DNA of 64,000 bases. Origin: Gremmenia infestans (taxonomy: Eukaryota; Ascomycota; Leotiomycetes; Helotiales; Hamatocanthoscyphaceae). The translations under genes were made by a program, and so were the position numbers. Within the stretch, counting starts at the first letter, position 1; each line of letters starts with the position of its first letter. Location of the stretch: assembly GCA_032629725.1 (NCBI GenBank), contig JAFEVB010000032.1:682001-746000 (forward strand), given 5' to 3'. Of the stretch, positions 1-10,076 are shown one piece after another. Below the pieces are notes generated by a model, which was not told where the DNA came from, did not search any database, and was given only the letters and a program-made list of their open reading frames with translations.

Positions 1-558
1 GAAGCGATTAGGATTCGCTTTATAGCACTAGTGGTAGGGAATATCAGATTTTGCGGCCTATAGAGAAGATGGCAAGTGTCAGGAACCTGACATGATGTGA
101 AAAGGAGATCACGTGACTAGTCATGTGACCTGGATTTTGAGTGAAAGTCATATGACTGCCAAGGCTTGGTGTGGCGCTAAGAAGTGAAACTATATAAAGG
201 GGCTTCCACCTCTCTCACTTAGCTCTCTAGACGTTATTGTCACAATCACGAATCCTTGAGGGCATAGCCTAGTATAAGGTCGAATCAAATGTAATTCTAA
301 GCTAAAGAGGAAAGAAAGAGAGTCTAGAATATAGTTGGTGGGAGCGAATATATATGCACTCGGCTAACTAGTGTGGTGGCTGGGGAAAGGTGGCTGGTAA
401 TCGGGTGGCTGGTTAAGCGAGAGGCTGGTGCCACGCCGATGTGCCGACGTCACGTGATGGGTCATGTGACCAGTCCCGTGACAGTTATAATACCATCGAT
501 TCTAGTATCCACTTCACCCTGCTTATCAGTTCCTTACAGCAAGCTAGGAGGGGACTAG
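1..558. repeat. Possible LTR or promoter remnant with duplicated CACGTG/CATGTGAC boxes
   Basis: This stretch is richer in GC than the RIP-degraded DNA that follows. It holds two near-copies of a 21-bp motif, at 110-130 and 451-471, both of the form CACGTGA-N4-5-TCATGTGACC. A TATA-like box (TATATAAAGG, near 190) is followed by a pyrimidine-rich stretch (CTCTCTCACTTAGC), an arrangement common in fungal LTR promoters. No reading frame of useful length and no partner LTR is seen inside the window, so the LTR reading is an inference; a promoter remnant is equally possible. Confidence 0.3.
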
Positions 559-599
559 AGGAAGGTTATATAGTCTGATAAAGCTATATTTAAGGTTAG

Positions 600-846
600 A
601 AAAAGTAGGAGGATCTAGGTTATACGCCGCGTAGATAAAAAATACTATATAGATTATATAAGGTTAATTTATAGGTTAGGGAGATTCTTAGTTATAATTT
701 AGAAGGTAATAGGCTAGGATTATAAGTCTCTACTAGTTTTTCTAAAGAAGCTTCCTAGCTATAAAGGAATTTGCTCTAAGGCCTACCTTTAGCAGGTTTT
801 AGAACCTATTATTTTCCTCTTATTTAAAGATCTTAATATAAAGTAT
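600..846 (+). pseudogene. Tc1/mariner-type transposase remnant, 5' part (RIP-degraded)
   Basis: Read with TAG taken as former TGG or CAG (RIP logic), the plus strand gives a Tc1/mariner-like transposase core: a segment like RRIWVIRR, then PGRFPVIIW, then KAYLQQVLEPI. The frame runs to 846 and continues exactly at 7404 on the other side of the inserted gypsy element. Several stops are present, so it is dead. The N-terminal DNA-binding part and the left terminal repeat were not found upstream; the left boundary is approximate. Family assignment rests on the joined reading with the 3' part. Confidence 0.7.
842..846. repeat. Target-site duplication (left copy, AGTAT)
   Basis: The five bases AGTAT directly precede the left LTR and recur at 7404-7408 directly after the right LTR. 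Removing the element and one copy restores a continuous transposase reading frame across the junction, which supports a true insertion duplication. Confidence 0.75.
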
Positions 847-1331
847 TATAACGATCGCTTAACTCTCATAGTACTAAGATAAGTTTTATAACTTAAGTTA
901 GGTCCTTAGACCTAGGTTATTATTAGGTTAATATCGGTATCTATTAATAGATTACTAGTTACTATACTTAGAAGTATAGCTTATTATAAAGTATAAAGTA
1001 ATAAGCGTATATTAGAAAATACTATTTAAGTTAAGTATAAAGCTTCTATCTAATAGGTAATAACCTAGCTTTATATAGAACCTCTATGCCGCTAGTCGAT
1101 CGTAGTTAACTTAACTACTATTAATTTAGTCGACTGCTTGCTAGTTAACTAGTTGATTATATTATATAACTAATTATATAGTATAATAACTAAATATTAG
1201 TAGGCCTACTTTTTAATAAATATACCTAAATACGTATATATAAGACTATAACCTCCTTTCTAAGGGTTCTTCTATATTTAAAGCTAGATACTAAGCCTAA
1301 GGTTTTTTAGTTATATATTATATCTATAATA
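847..1331 (-). repeat. 3' LTR of the gypsy element
   Basis: It matches 6919-7403 almost base for base at a fixed offset. Differences are nearly all C/T or G/A, for example CGATCGC against TAATCGC at the outer edge. In element orientation it begins TATTA (ancestral TGTTA) and ends TTATA (ancestral TTACA), the TG...CA rule after RIP. Confidence 0.9.
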
Positions 1332-1347
1332 CTATTTCTCTCCCGGT
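1332..1347 (-). other. Polypurine tract of the gypsy element
   Basis: On the minus strand the bases next to the 3' LTR read ACCGGGAGAGAAATAG, a purine run in the position where plus-strand synthesis is primed in LTR retroelements. It supports the minus orientation of the element. Confidence 0.6.
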
Positions 1348-1489
1348 TAGCGTTGTCCTAACGCTTAAGTATAATATAGAAAAACATTTTATTAGGCCTA
1401 TAGCTTTCTTTCTTTCCTATTATACTACCTAAACGTACTAGTAACTAATATTTCCTTTCTCTTAGTAATACTATAGAAAAGACTAGTAA

Positions 1490-1860
1490 ACGAAATATAG
1501 CTTCTTATTTTTATTATAAAAAGAGCAAAAGATAGTATATAGCGCTTTATAATATTAAATACACTTATTATACTAAGTGTATCCGCTAGGGCAAAACCTA
1601 TAACGTTTACTAGGTAAACTAGATGCCTAAAGTTATAAAATAGGAATTACTAAAGCGTTAGCGCTAAAAACTTTATACTAAGAAAGCTAAGGCTTTTGCG
1701 AAAATCCTACGACTTAAGAAACTCTAGGAGGCGTTAGATAAAAAGAAGCAGCATATAATTACTACTAGTTTAAATTCTTTTAATAAGCTTAATACTTTTA
1801 AGAAAAAGGAATAGAAAAAGCATAAAAGAAAAAAGCAGCGCAAGCGTAAGGGCCTGTCTG
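1490..1860 (+). pseudogene. Cysteine-rich, lysine-rich ORF remnant antisense to the gypsy pol
   Basis: On the plus strand, opposite to gag-pol and between the chromodomain and the polypurine tract, a degraded frame reads SxFYYRKSKR, then CTKCIRRGKTC-like, then a long basic stretch (KAKAFAKILRLKKLQEALDKKEQ and KERKEHERKKQRKRKG-like). With RIP reversed (TAC/TAT back to TGC/TGT) it resembles a CxxC...C...CxxC...C motif followed by a basic helical tail. Stops interrupt it. I cannot name the family with certainty; it could be an accessory gene carried by the element or a captured zinc-binding protein. Confidence 0.5.
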
Positions 1861-2029
1861 CTTCCTCTAGTATTAGGTCTAGTAATAGCCCTTTTTCCTA
1901 TTCCGATCCTTTTAATAACTCTGCTTTTATTATATTCTTTATAGCGTATAATCTCTTAGATCTATTCTAGTTAGGTTAGGGTATTAATCTTAGTAGTTTA
2001 TAAATATCTTAAGATTCTTAAGTGTTACC

Positions 2030-5000
2030 TTTATTTCCTAAGTGTTTTCTAAGTATAGATAGTTTATCTATTTAACTAGATATTTAGTATAACTTCTAAT
2101 CTGTTTATAGTTTAGTATTACTTTAATCTTATACTTAATATTAAGGTTAACTAGTTGGATTTCTATAATAGGCGTAGGTAGCGCCTCTAGTAGTGCTAGT
2201 TTAAGAAAAGATATATAGAATACTAGATATATATTTATTATTCTAGGTAGTACTAATTTATAGTTAACTAGTTCTATAACTTATTTGATTTTAAATAGTT
2301 CTAGCTTTTTATAATCCAGTTTTATGCTTAGTTGTTTTATCTTAATATTTTTTCATATTAGGTAGACTTTATTCCCTTTTTTAAGTATAGGTTCTATACT
2401 ACGTTTTCTGTTATAGTATAATACTGCTTTTTTTATAAAGAATACTAGGTCGCTAGCTAGTTTCTTCTAAAGTGCTTTAAGGTTTTCTACCTATATAGTT
2501 ACGGATTAGTTATCTAATCCTAAGGTTATTATAAAGCGGTAGGCCTTAGAGTTATAACTATAATTTGTATATACTAGTAAGATCTTTATATTTTCCGTAG
2601 CTAATATATTATATACAAACTAGACAAGTAGTAGAAGTCCTACTTAGTTGTTCTACTTATAGTTTATATAATACTAGATATATATTTCTATTATCTGATT
2701 TATCTATTTAGTTTATCTATTAGTTTATAGATAGAAGCTTATTAATAGCTTTCTTTTAATACCTAGTAGAGCTATAAATGCTATCTAGAATTTTAAAGTA
2801 AAAAGCTAATCTTTATCTAATATAATTTCTTCTAGCATATTATAGTTTACTACTACTACTTAGAGAAATGCCTAAGCTAAGTCTTTAGCTATACTTAACT
2901 TCTTATAGGGTATTATATAGGTGTATTTTATTAACCTATTTATAATAACTAAGATAGAATTATATTCTACTTCTATTATTAGGTTTTTAAATAGTAGTAG
3001 TTTAATTATAAAGTCCTATATAATAGATATCTAGGGAGTCTTTAGTATATTAGGTGATTATATTATACTATATAAGACGTATTATAATATCTTATTTTAT
3101 ATATAAGTATTATACTTACTAATAACTTTCTTAACTATTATTTATATGCCTAGGAAGTAGTATCTCTACGAGAGCCTTTCTTAGGTTCTAGTGTTCCCTT
3201 AATATCTATAAGCTAGTAGCTTATATTATTTCTTAACGAATTCTTTCTAGATGCTTTTAGGGATATATATCTTATTTTTATATAGTAGGAGCCCCTTTAT
3301 ATTTTTCTAGAAGTATTATAAGATGCTTTCCGCTACTATATCCCCTTTATATACTAATTTAATTTTATTTATAAATAGGTTGCTGTTAATATAAGTCGCA
3401 GCTGCGATTTATTATCTATTTAGAATAAGATTATTACTATTTTCCTAGAAGATTATAATGCCCTTTATTTCCTCTTTTATCTTATATCTTAGTTTCTAAC
3501 TTAGCGTATTAGCATATGCATTTTTTATTCCTTTTATATATTTAATTTATAAGTTATAAGTAGTAAGTGTCTCTACTTATCTTATCTGCCGCCTATTTAA
3601 GTCTTTAGTTATAGTAAAGCTAATAAGATTCTTATAATTAGTAAGAATTATTACTAGAAAGTTAGCTCTCTAAAAGTAAACCCTTTATTTCTATAATGCT
3701 TTAACTATTACTAGAAGTTCCTTATTATATATATTATAGTTAAGTTCTATAGATATTATTTTCCTAGAGTAGTACGCTACTAGATGCTAGCTGCTATTCT
3801 TATATTTCTATATAAGTACTCCCTTTATCGCTTTATCTAACGCGTCCGTTTTAGCTATTAACTTAAGTTTTAGCTAGAAGTTCTAGCAAATAGGCTCCTT
3901 TATAAAGGCCTGCTTTAGCTCTTAGAATGCTTTCTCTGCTTTATTTATCTATTTAAACTTTTACTTCTTTTTTATTAGATTTATAAGTAGTAGAGCTTTT
4001 TTTAAATATAACCTAATAAACTTCTAGTAGAAGTTTATAAATCCTAGAAAAAATTATATCTATTTAACTATAGTTAGCGTCTCCTAGGTAATAATCGCTT
4101 GGACTTTTTTAAGGTCTAGGCCGATTTTTCTTAGTGTAATTATATAGCTTAGAAAGGTGATTTCTTTTATATAGAAGTTGTACTTAGATAGCTTTAGACG
4201 GAATCCCTTTGCTATAAGTACTTCTAAGACCTATATTATATATCCTATATGCTATTTCTTATTATCTAAATATACTAGTATATTATTAAGATAATATATA
4301 TAAAACCTATCTAAGAAAGCTCTTAATATATTATAATTAACTTCTTAATAGGTTACTAAAACGTTAGTTAGCCTAAACGGTATAACTTAGTACTTATAGT
4401 AACCAAATTTGGTTTAAAATGCTGTTTTCTATTCCTTGCTTTTTATAATACGGATTAGGTAATATGCGTCTCTTATATCTAGTTATATAAAGATTACTAC
4501 TTTTCTTAAGCGGTTCTATATATCGTCTGCCTATAATAGTAGGTATTAGTTTTTTATAGTTATCTTATTTAACTTTTAATAGTTAATATAAAACTGATCT
4601 AGTTTGTTTTTTTTCTTTATAAATAGTATTAGCGCTTTTAATAGGGAGTGTAACTCTCTTATCTATCCCTTAGATAATACTTTATTAATATACTTTCTTT
4701 ATAGTTTTATCTTTTCTTTACTATACTAGCGAAGTGGTTTCTAAGAAGGTTTGTATCCTTTTTTAAGTAGTATCTTATAGTTCTATAGTTAATATTTAAG
4801 TAAAGCCTTTTTATTTTATAGGTTATTAAATATTTGTTTAAACTTTTTATACTATACTAATATCTTTTTTTCGACCTTTTTATTATCTGGTAGAGAGCCT
4901 TAGGTTATATGCTCTGGCGCGTTATAGGAGGTAGCGCTAACCTCTTTATAGCTATATAGTTATTTTAATATATAGCTATATTAGATAAACTTTATCTTAT

Positions 5001-6890
5001 AAGTTTTCTAGTTAATTTCTAGATTATATTATCTAATCTAAGAAATACTAAAAATAGCTTGATTATCCCTAATACGGATTATATCTAGGCTAATTTCCTT
5101 CTAGTAACCTCTAATAGTTACCTGTATAGGTATAGTTTTATACTTAACTATTTCTCCGTTTATTCTAATTGCTATCTTATTAATAATAGTAAGTAGATAG
5201 GGTTCTATTTTCTCTTATACTAGTATATTAAGCCTCTTTATAGCTTCTAGTAAAATAAAGTTCCTTTACGCACTAGAGTTAAGTATAATCTATAGCTTTT
5301 TTCCTTTAGTATAGGCATTTAGTATTATATAGTTTTAGCTTTCTATAGCTGCCACTTACTTTTCTGGTTATTTTTCTTCTAGGACCTTATATCCTATAAA
5401 TTAGTTTTTCTATAGTTAGTAACTGCTTTTCTATCTTATTAGTTAGTATAGAGTATTTAGCGCGAATATGCTTTATGCTTTATTACTAATATATTACTAA
5501 GTAAAGATTATTAGGTTTATAGAAAATAAAGGAAAAGTTGTTTTTCTCTAAATACATTTGCTTAATCCTTTACTAGCGATTTCCTAGACTTCTTCTAGCT
5601 TAATAATTAAGCTTAGCCTTAGTATTTCTTCTTCTAGGATGCTTTTAACAATCCTAGGTTATTAGGGTGCTTTAAAAACAACTTATTATATATCTTAGTA
5701 TATAACTATATAGTAGATACCTTTTTCTAGTTTCTTTATTTCTAGCTAGAAGTCCTTTTTAAAGGCCGGTTTATCCTTTTCTTTAGGTTTCTACTAGTTT
5801 CCTATAGAAAGCTTATTACTAGCTATAATCTATTCTTTATTTATATTAGGTAGCTAGTTCGTAGGATTCTAAGATAGGTTTGCTTTTTTTTTATATTTAT
5901 TTCCTAGCTTTTATATTTAGATAGTTGTATACTATACTTCTATCTCTTAAGGTTAGGTTATAATACTATATCTAAGATTTATATAGCTGCGCTTATATTT
6001 TGTTTCTTTTAAGGTTCTTTCTTTTTCTTCTGCCTATAAAAAGATACTAAGTGTCTAGATAATCTATACTTAAAATAGAGTCTTTTCTAATATTACTTAT
6101 CTTATTTCTTCTTAAAGAGTAGGTTTAGTTTCTAGTAAGCGGCGTTAATTTCTATTAGGTCCTCTTAGTTTTTCTTTCTTATTAATTCTATCTTTTCTGA
6201 TTATTTACTAAAGTTATAGGTTCTTTTCTATTTAAGAGACCTTTTAAAGAATTGGTTATTAATCTTAACTGCTTCTTTAATTATTTTAGCAAGACTATTT
6301 AGTTAGTCTATCCTAGTTAGCTTATCCTTAATAAAGTCCTTTAGCTCTATATAGTACTAGCTAGTTAGAGCGCGGTCGCTCTATTCTACTATATCTAAAT
6401 ACTACTAAAACCTAGCTATATACTTAAAGGCTATCTTATTCTATTTTAGTTATTATAGCTCCTATTTAGCTATACTTTACTATTTAAGGTCGCTAGATGT
6501 TTTTCTTAAATGCTTTATAGCTTATAAATATAGCCTAGGTTAAGGTTCTTACTCTAGTTGTAACTTGCTTCTAACTGGTTTTATTTGCTATAAAATCGTT
6601 AATATAGGTCTTAACCTAGTTAAAAGCTACGCTTTAAAGGTAACTAATTATATAGATAACCTTTACTGCTTTAGTTCTAAATAAGTATTAGTTGAATAAG
6701 ATATAGATATCTATTAAAGTTAGGAAGTTATCTAACTTGCTTTTATCTTTATAGAATATATTAGATGTCTTAATAATCGCAGTTTATTCCTATACTGCAA
6801 AAGTCTAAGCTAGCGCTAGTATAGAAGCTAGAGTTAGTATTAAGGTTAGAGTGTTTTTCCTCTTAGTAGATCCGGTGGATAATATTATTC
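2030..6890 (-). pseudogene. gag-pol polyprotein remnant of the gypsy element
   Basis: The minus strand carries the coding remains. A gag start-like sequence (ATA-TTA-TCC-ACC-GGA) lies near 6890-6870. Reverse transcriptase motifs lie near 4250-4450 and the RNase H region is expected below them. At 2480-2130 there is an integrase tail, with a YNRKR motif, a GNKVYLIRKNI motif and an LDYKKLEPFKI motif. The chromodomain (KYLVKW...YxENTWE-type) is at about 2130-2035. Stop codons, mainly TAG and TAA at former CAG, CAA or TGG, occur every few tens of codons. No intact protein can be made. Confidence 0.8.
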
Positions 6891-6918
6891 TATTTGATAA
6901 AAAGACTAGTACTTAAAG

Positions 6919-7403
6919 TATAATAATCGCCTAACTCTTATAGTGCTAAGGTAAGTCTTATAACTTAAGTTAGGTCCCTAGACCTAGGTTATTATTAGGT
7001 TAATATTAGTATCTATTAATAGATTACTAGTTGCTATACTTAGAAGTATAGCTTATTATAAAGTATAAAGTAATAAGCGTATATTAGGAAATACTATTTA
7101 AGTTAAGCATAAGACTTTTATCTAATAGATAATAACCTAGCCTTATATAGAACCCCTATACTACTAGTCGACCGTAGTTAACTTAACTACTATTAATTTA
7201 GTTAACTGCTTGCTAGTCGACTAGTTGATCGTATTATATAACTAATTATATAGTATAATAACTAAATATTAGTAGGCCTACTCTTTAATAAACATACCTA
7301 AATACGTATATATAAGACTATAACCTCCTTTCTAAGAGTTCTTCTATATCTAAAGCCAGATACTAAGCCTAAGGTCCTTTAGTTATATATTATGTCCGTA
7401 ATA
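6919..7403 (-). repeat. 5' LTR of the gypsy element
   Basis: Direct repeat of 847-1331. In element orientation transcription would start here and run toward lower coordinates. Its outer end keeps TATTACGGACATA, less mutated than the partner copy (TATTATAGATATA), so the two copies were hit unequally by C-to-T change. Confidence 0.9.
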
Positions 7404-7408
7404 AGTAT
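7404..7408. repeat. Target-site duplication (right copy, AGTAT)
   Basis: Right-hand copy of the 5-bp duplication created by the gypsy insertion; identical to 842-846. Confidence 0.75.
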
Positions 7409-7716
7409 ATCTTTATAAAAGATAAAGCTAAGGTGCATATAGAGAGTACTAGGCTTCCACGCTTAGAATATAAGATTCGCGGGTTTAATTAGCCTTTTTC
7501 TTTACTAGATCTGAATCTAATAGAGAAGGTCTAGCAATAGATAAAAGAAGAACTAAAGAAATTGCCTTATATACCTAAAAATAAAAAGGATATATAGAGG
7601 GAGTTATAAAAGCTATAGGACTAGGTAGATCTATATAACTTCTAGCATTATACTAAATAATTAACCTATAAAATTAAAGATATAATTATAGTATATAGAC
7701 TAGCTACTATTAATTA
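7404..7716 (+). pseudogene. Tc1/mariner-type transposase remnant, 3' part
   Basis: It begins with the second AGTAT copy and continues the frame of the fragment ending at 846. It reads YIFIKDKAKVHI (family form YIFMQDNAxxH) and then PFSLLDLNLIEKV (family form PPYSPDLNPIENVW), the second and third acidic residues of a DDE/DDD transposase. A lysine-rich C-terminus (KEELKKLPYIPKNKKDI) follows. Three TAG/TAA stops correspond to CAG or TGG. The closing terminal repeat was not identified. Confidence 0.75.
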
Positions 7717-7913
7717 ATCTATGTTTTCAATTTGGAGCAATTCTATTAATAAATTAAAAAGTTATTCACGATTAAAGAGGGAGGGTAGAAAATGGTGGTT
7801 TTTGTAAGGTAGGCCGTGTGTGGTGGCCCTTACTCTTACCTTAGTAAGTGTTATGTTCCTGTTCTCCGTTTTTAGCTAATCGCGATTGGCAGCCGATCTA
7901 AAGCTGGTGTGCC

Positions 7914-8022
7914 TACAGTATAAGCGGGAGAGAGTTAGGCATCCCGCTCTACCATACATAAGCCTCAGATCGGCAGATTAGTAGTCGGGTGGGTGACCAC
8001 CAGCGAATACCTGCTATTGTAC
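7914..8022 (+). rRNA. 5S rRNA-like gene, shortened (probable pseudogene)
   Basis: The 3' two thirds match fungal 5S rRNA closely: ATAAGCCTCAGATCGG (A-box region), TTAGTAGTCGGGTGGGTGACC and ACCAGCGAATACCTG (C-box region). The ends TACAGTA and TATTGTA can still pair as helix I. The 5' domain is about 8-10 bases short of the usual 118-120 nt length, mostly before the GGCATCCCG segment, and the GTCCGCTC stretch is also reduced. A T-run terminator follows. The internal pol III promoter seems intact, so transcription is possible, but the shortened helix region makes a functional ribosomal RNA unlikely. Confidence 0.75.
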
Positions 8023-8023
8023 A

Positions 8024-8030
8024 TTTTTTT
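8024..8030 (+). terminator. RNA polymerase III T-run terminator of the 5S-like gene
   Basis: Seven consecutive T start one base after the 3' end of the 5S-like sequence, the standard pol III stop signal. Confidence 0.7.
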
Positions 8031-8483
8031 GTTCCTCGTAGCTCGTAGAGGGAATTTCTCTTTTGAGGTTTATAGTATGACCGGTATGACGGCCGTCTCT
8101 ATAGAAAGAAAAACCTTCTCGGGGGACAGAAAAAAGCGGCTAGGTAGCGTAGGACATTACTCTATTAAAAGTCGATAAGGGAGAGTAGTGCTGCTTTTTG
8201 TGTCTAGTAAATTTAAGGGATTATAATTAACGGCTCTTTTACAGAGAAGCTGTAAAACATAGTAGAAAAGGAGTCAAGGGTTGTATGATTTTATTGTTTT
8301 TCTTCCTTGCTTTATAACGATTCAGACTTTTACTTAGCTTAATTCCTCGTTTTATAAGACGGTAATAAATCAATTGATCGGTGTCTGCTATAGTTAGGTA
8401 GTTTTCGTAGTAAAAGATGTAGGGAATCCTTGCATCTTACTTCTAGTTGATTCAGTATCTATAGATAATGGATCGGGATAGGA

Positions 8484-8612
8484 TATGAATGAATGGTGAT
8501 TGGATGGCGTGGAATCGACGTAGGGCTAGCTGATTTGAGGACGAGGCAATATTGCTATTACTCGTAGAGATTTAGGCATATGAAGTATAGTTTGATTTGC
8601 TAATTTTAGCAC
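8484..8612. repeat. Diverged copy of the segment at 10440-10560
   Basis: The string ATGGCGTGGAATCGA, then GGCTAGCTGATTT, GAGGCAATATTGCT, a TAGGCAT segment and AGTATAGTTTGA match, in the same order and spacing, 10453-10555 (ATGGCGTGGAATCGA, TGGCTGATTT, GAGGCAATCTTGCT, GGGCATTTGGG, AGTATGGTTTAA). Several differences are C/T or G/A with this copy richer in A/T. It is probably a duplicated flank that suffered RIP. No coding frame. The rest of 8031-9080 shows nothing else I can support. Confidence 0.5.
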
Positions 8613-9083
8613 TTTAAAAGCAAAAGCATAGAGATCAGGACGTGGGAGCAATCCCGAGATAGTCTTAATTAGGACATAGTTGGCGGATCTATGGTTGACA
8701 ATCTGCAAGTAAGTTTATTAACTATGAATAACTATCTTCGAGCTAGACGAAGGTTACTGCTATATAATTCCCTAAAAATGGTCATTTTTTTATTAGTATA
8801 CCCGATAATAGTCCTAGCAAATTCCCGTATAGCAGGCCCTAAAAGTAGTAAGGTTAACTCGGACTATTACATCACACTTAAGTGGTTAACGAAATATTGC
8901 GAATGATTCGCAAAGTAGCCAGCCATACTTTTCACACCACCGACATCTGATTATTTCTTTCCATTACTAAAAATTATCCTATCGTCAATTCGGATATTCG
9001 GATACAAATGTCTGTTCTTCGCCAGATATTCCATTTTTTTTACATCTGGATTTAGGCGAAATTATCCTCAAGGCAGAGCTATC

Positions 9084-10076
9084 ACGTCGGACTTGGATTC
9101 GCCCATTAAGAAGCTTCCACTTGAGCTCATACTCCTTATAGTAGACTATCTGCCCGTCGAACCAGGAGCAAATTTAAGTTTAACATGTTGCTCCTTCCAC
9201 TTGTGCCTCAAAGAGCAGTGTCTAGGGTCTCTCAAAAACGCTGGATCTTCGACCATATACAAATTTCTTCATTTCCTAGAACGAGACCTACCAACCCACA
9301 TTGTCTGTCCGCATTGCGTTCAACTTCATTCGATATCCCTGGCCAAAAAGTATCACCTACCATCTCAGATGGACTCCAGAAGCAATCGGCCTTGGTTGGC
9401 ATGCTGGCGCGCGGAGTATATGAGCAGACTTGACGCAGGAACTTACGCCGAGTTCTCATCAATCATTCTCCGCATGGCAATGAAATCTTACAGACAATAC
9501 CATGACACCACACAGCTTCTAAGTCTACTTGGCTGTGTAACTAAAAAGCTGGTCAATTGGGGGTTCATAGCACAACGCACAGCTACAGCTCGGATTCAGG
9601 ACGGTTGGCTCCTATTGCGCGAGCAAAGGGAATTTATTCATGGCCCAATCTTCTGGAGACCTTCCTCTACCGTGTTATGGCGGTATTAACATTTGTCCTC
9701 ATATCCAATTCATGACAATTTTAGGTTTGCGCCATCATGGCATCCAGGTTCCGCACGCGCATGAGATCGAAGGATACGAGAATAGACAAGGTGTTATATG
9801 TTACGATTATTGTTACACCGAGTTTCGAATTGATTTAAGAGCTATGGCAAGGTGGGCAATGCAATGTTTCTGACCAGATGGATGGATCTAGGGGAGGGGC
9901 GAGATTGGAGAGATCAAAAGATCAGAAGTCGACTTCGCAGTATCGAGGGGAAATCGTGGACTAAAGTAGCCTTTTGGCGAGGCTTAATTTGTGCTTCCTT
10001 TGAGCAAAAGCCTGAATCAACGTTCAAATTTGATTCGCTCTTATCCCACCAGAACGAGGAGGATTTGTGCGCGTAA
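9084..10076 (+). pseudogene. F-box protein pseudogene with two frameshifts
   Basis: The first part reads LPLELILLIVDYLPVE...LSLTCCSFHLC, a typical F-box (substrate-receptor subunit of SCF ubiquitin ligases), followed by CPHC and a region common to ascomycete F-box proteins. No ATG opens it: the in-frame codon at the expected place (9084) is ACG. Near 9640 the similarity passes to the next frame (DLPLPCYGGINICPHI). Near 9835 it returns to the first frame (KSYGKVGNAMFLTRWMDLGEG), where one T seems lost from a TTT run. The last residues end at 10076. Missing start and two shifts make a pseudogene the best reading; assembly errors could explain the shifts but not the start. Confidence 0.6.

Larger units (their letters stand above)
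847..7403 (-). mobile_element. Ty3/gypsy (chromovirus-type) LTR retrotransposon, complete but RIP-inactivated
   Basis: Two direct repeats of about 485 bp (847-1331 and 6919-7403, constant offset 6072) enclose about 5.6 kb. The reverse complement, with stops read back through RIP, shows in order a gag-like start near 6890, reverse transcriptase with a YLDDILVYS-type box near 4270-4300 and a WKTAFRTKFGYYEYxVMPFGL-like stretch near 4360-4440, integrase C-terminal motifs and a chromodomain near 2040-2130. The order RT before integrase plus a chromodomain marks a Ty3/gypsy chromovirus. The 5-bp duplication AGTAT flanks it. Frames are full of stops, so it cannot be autonomous. It interrupts an older Tc1/mariner element. 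Confidence 0.9.
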
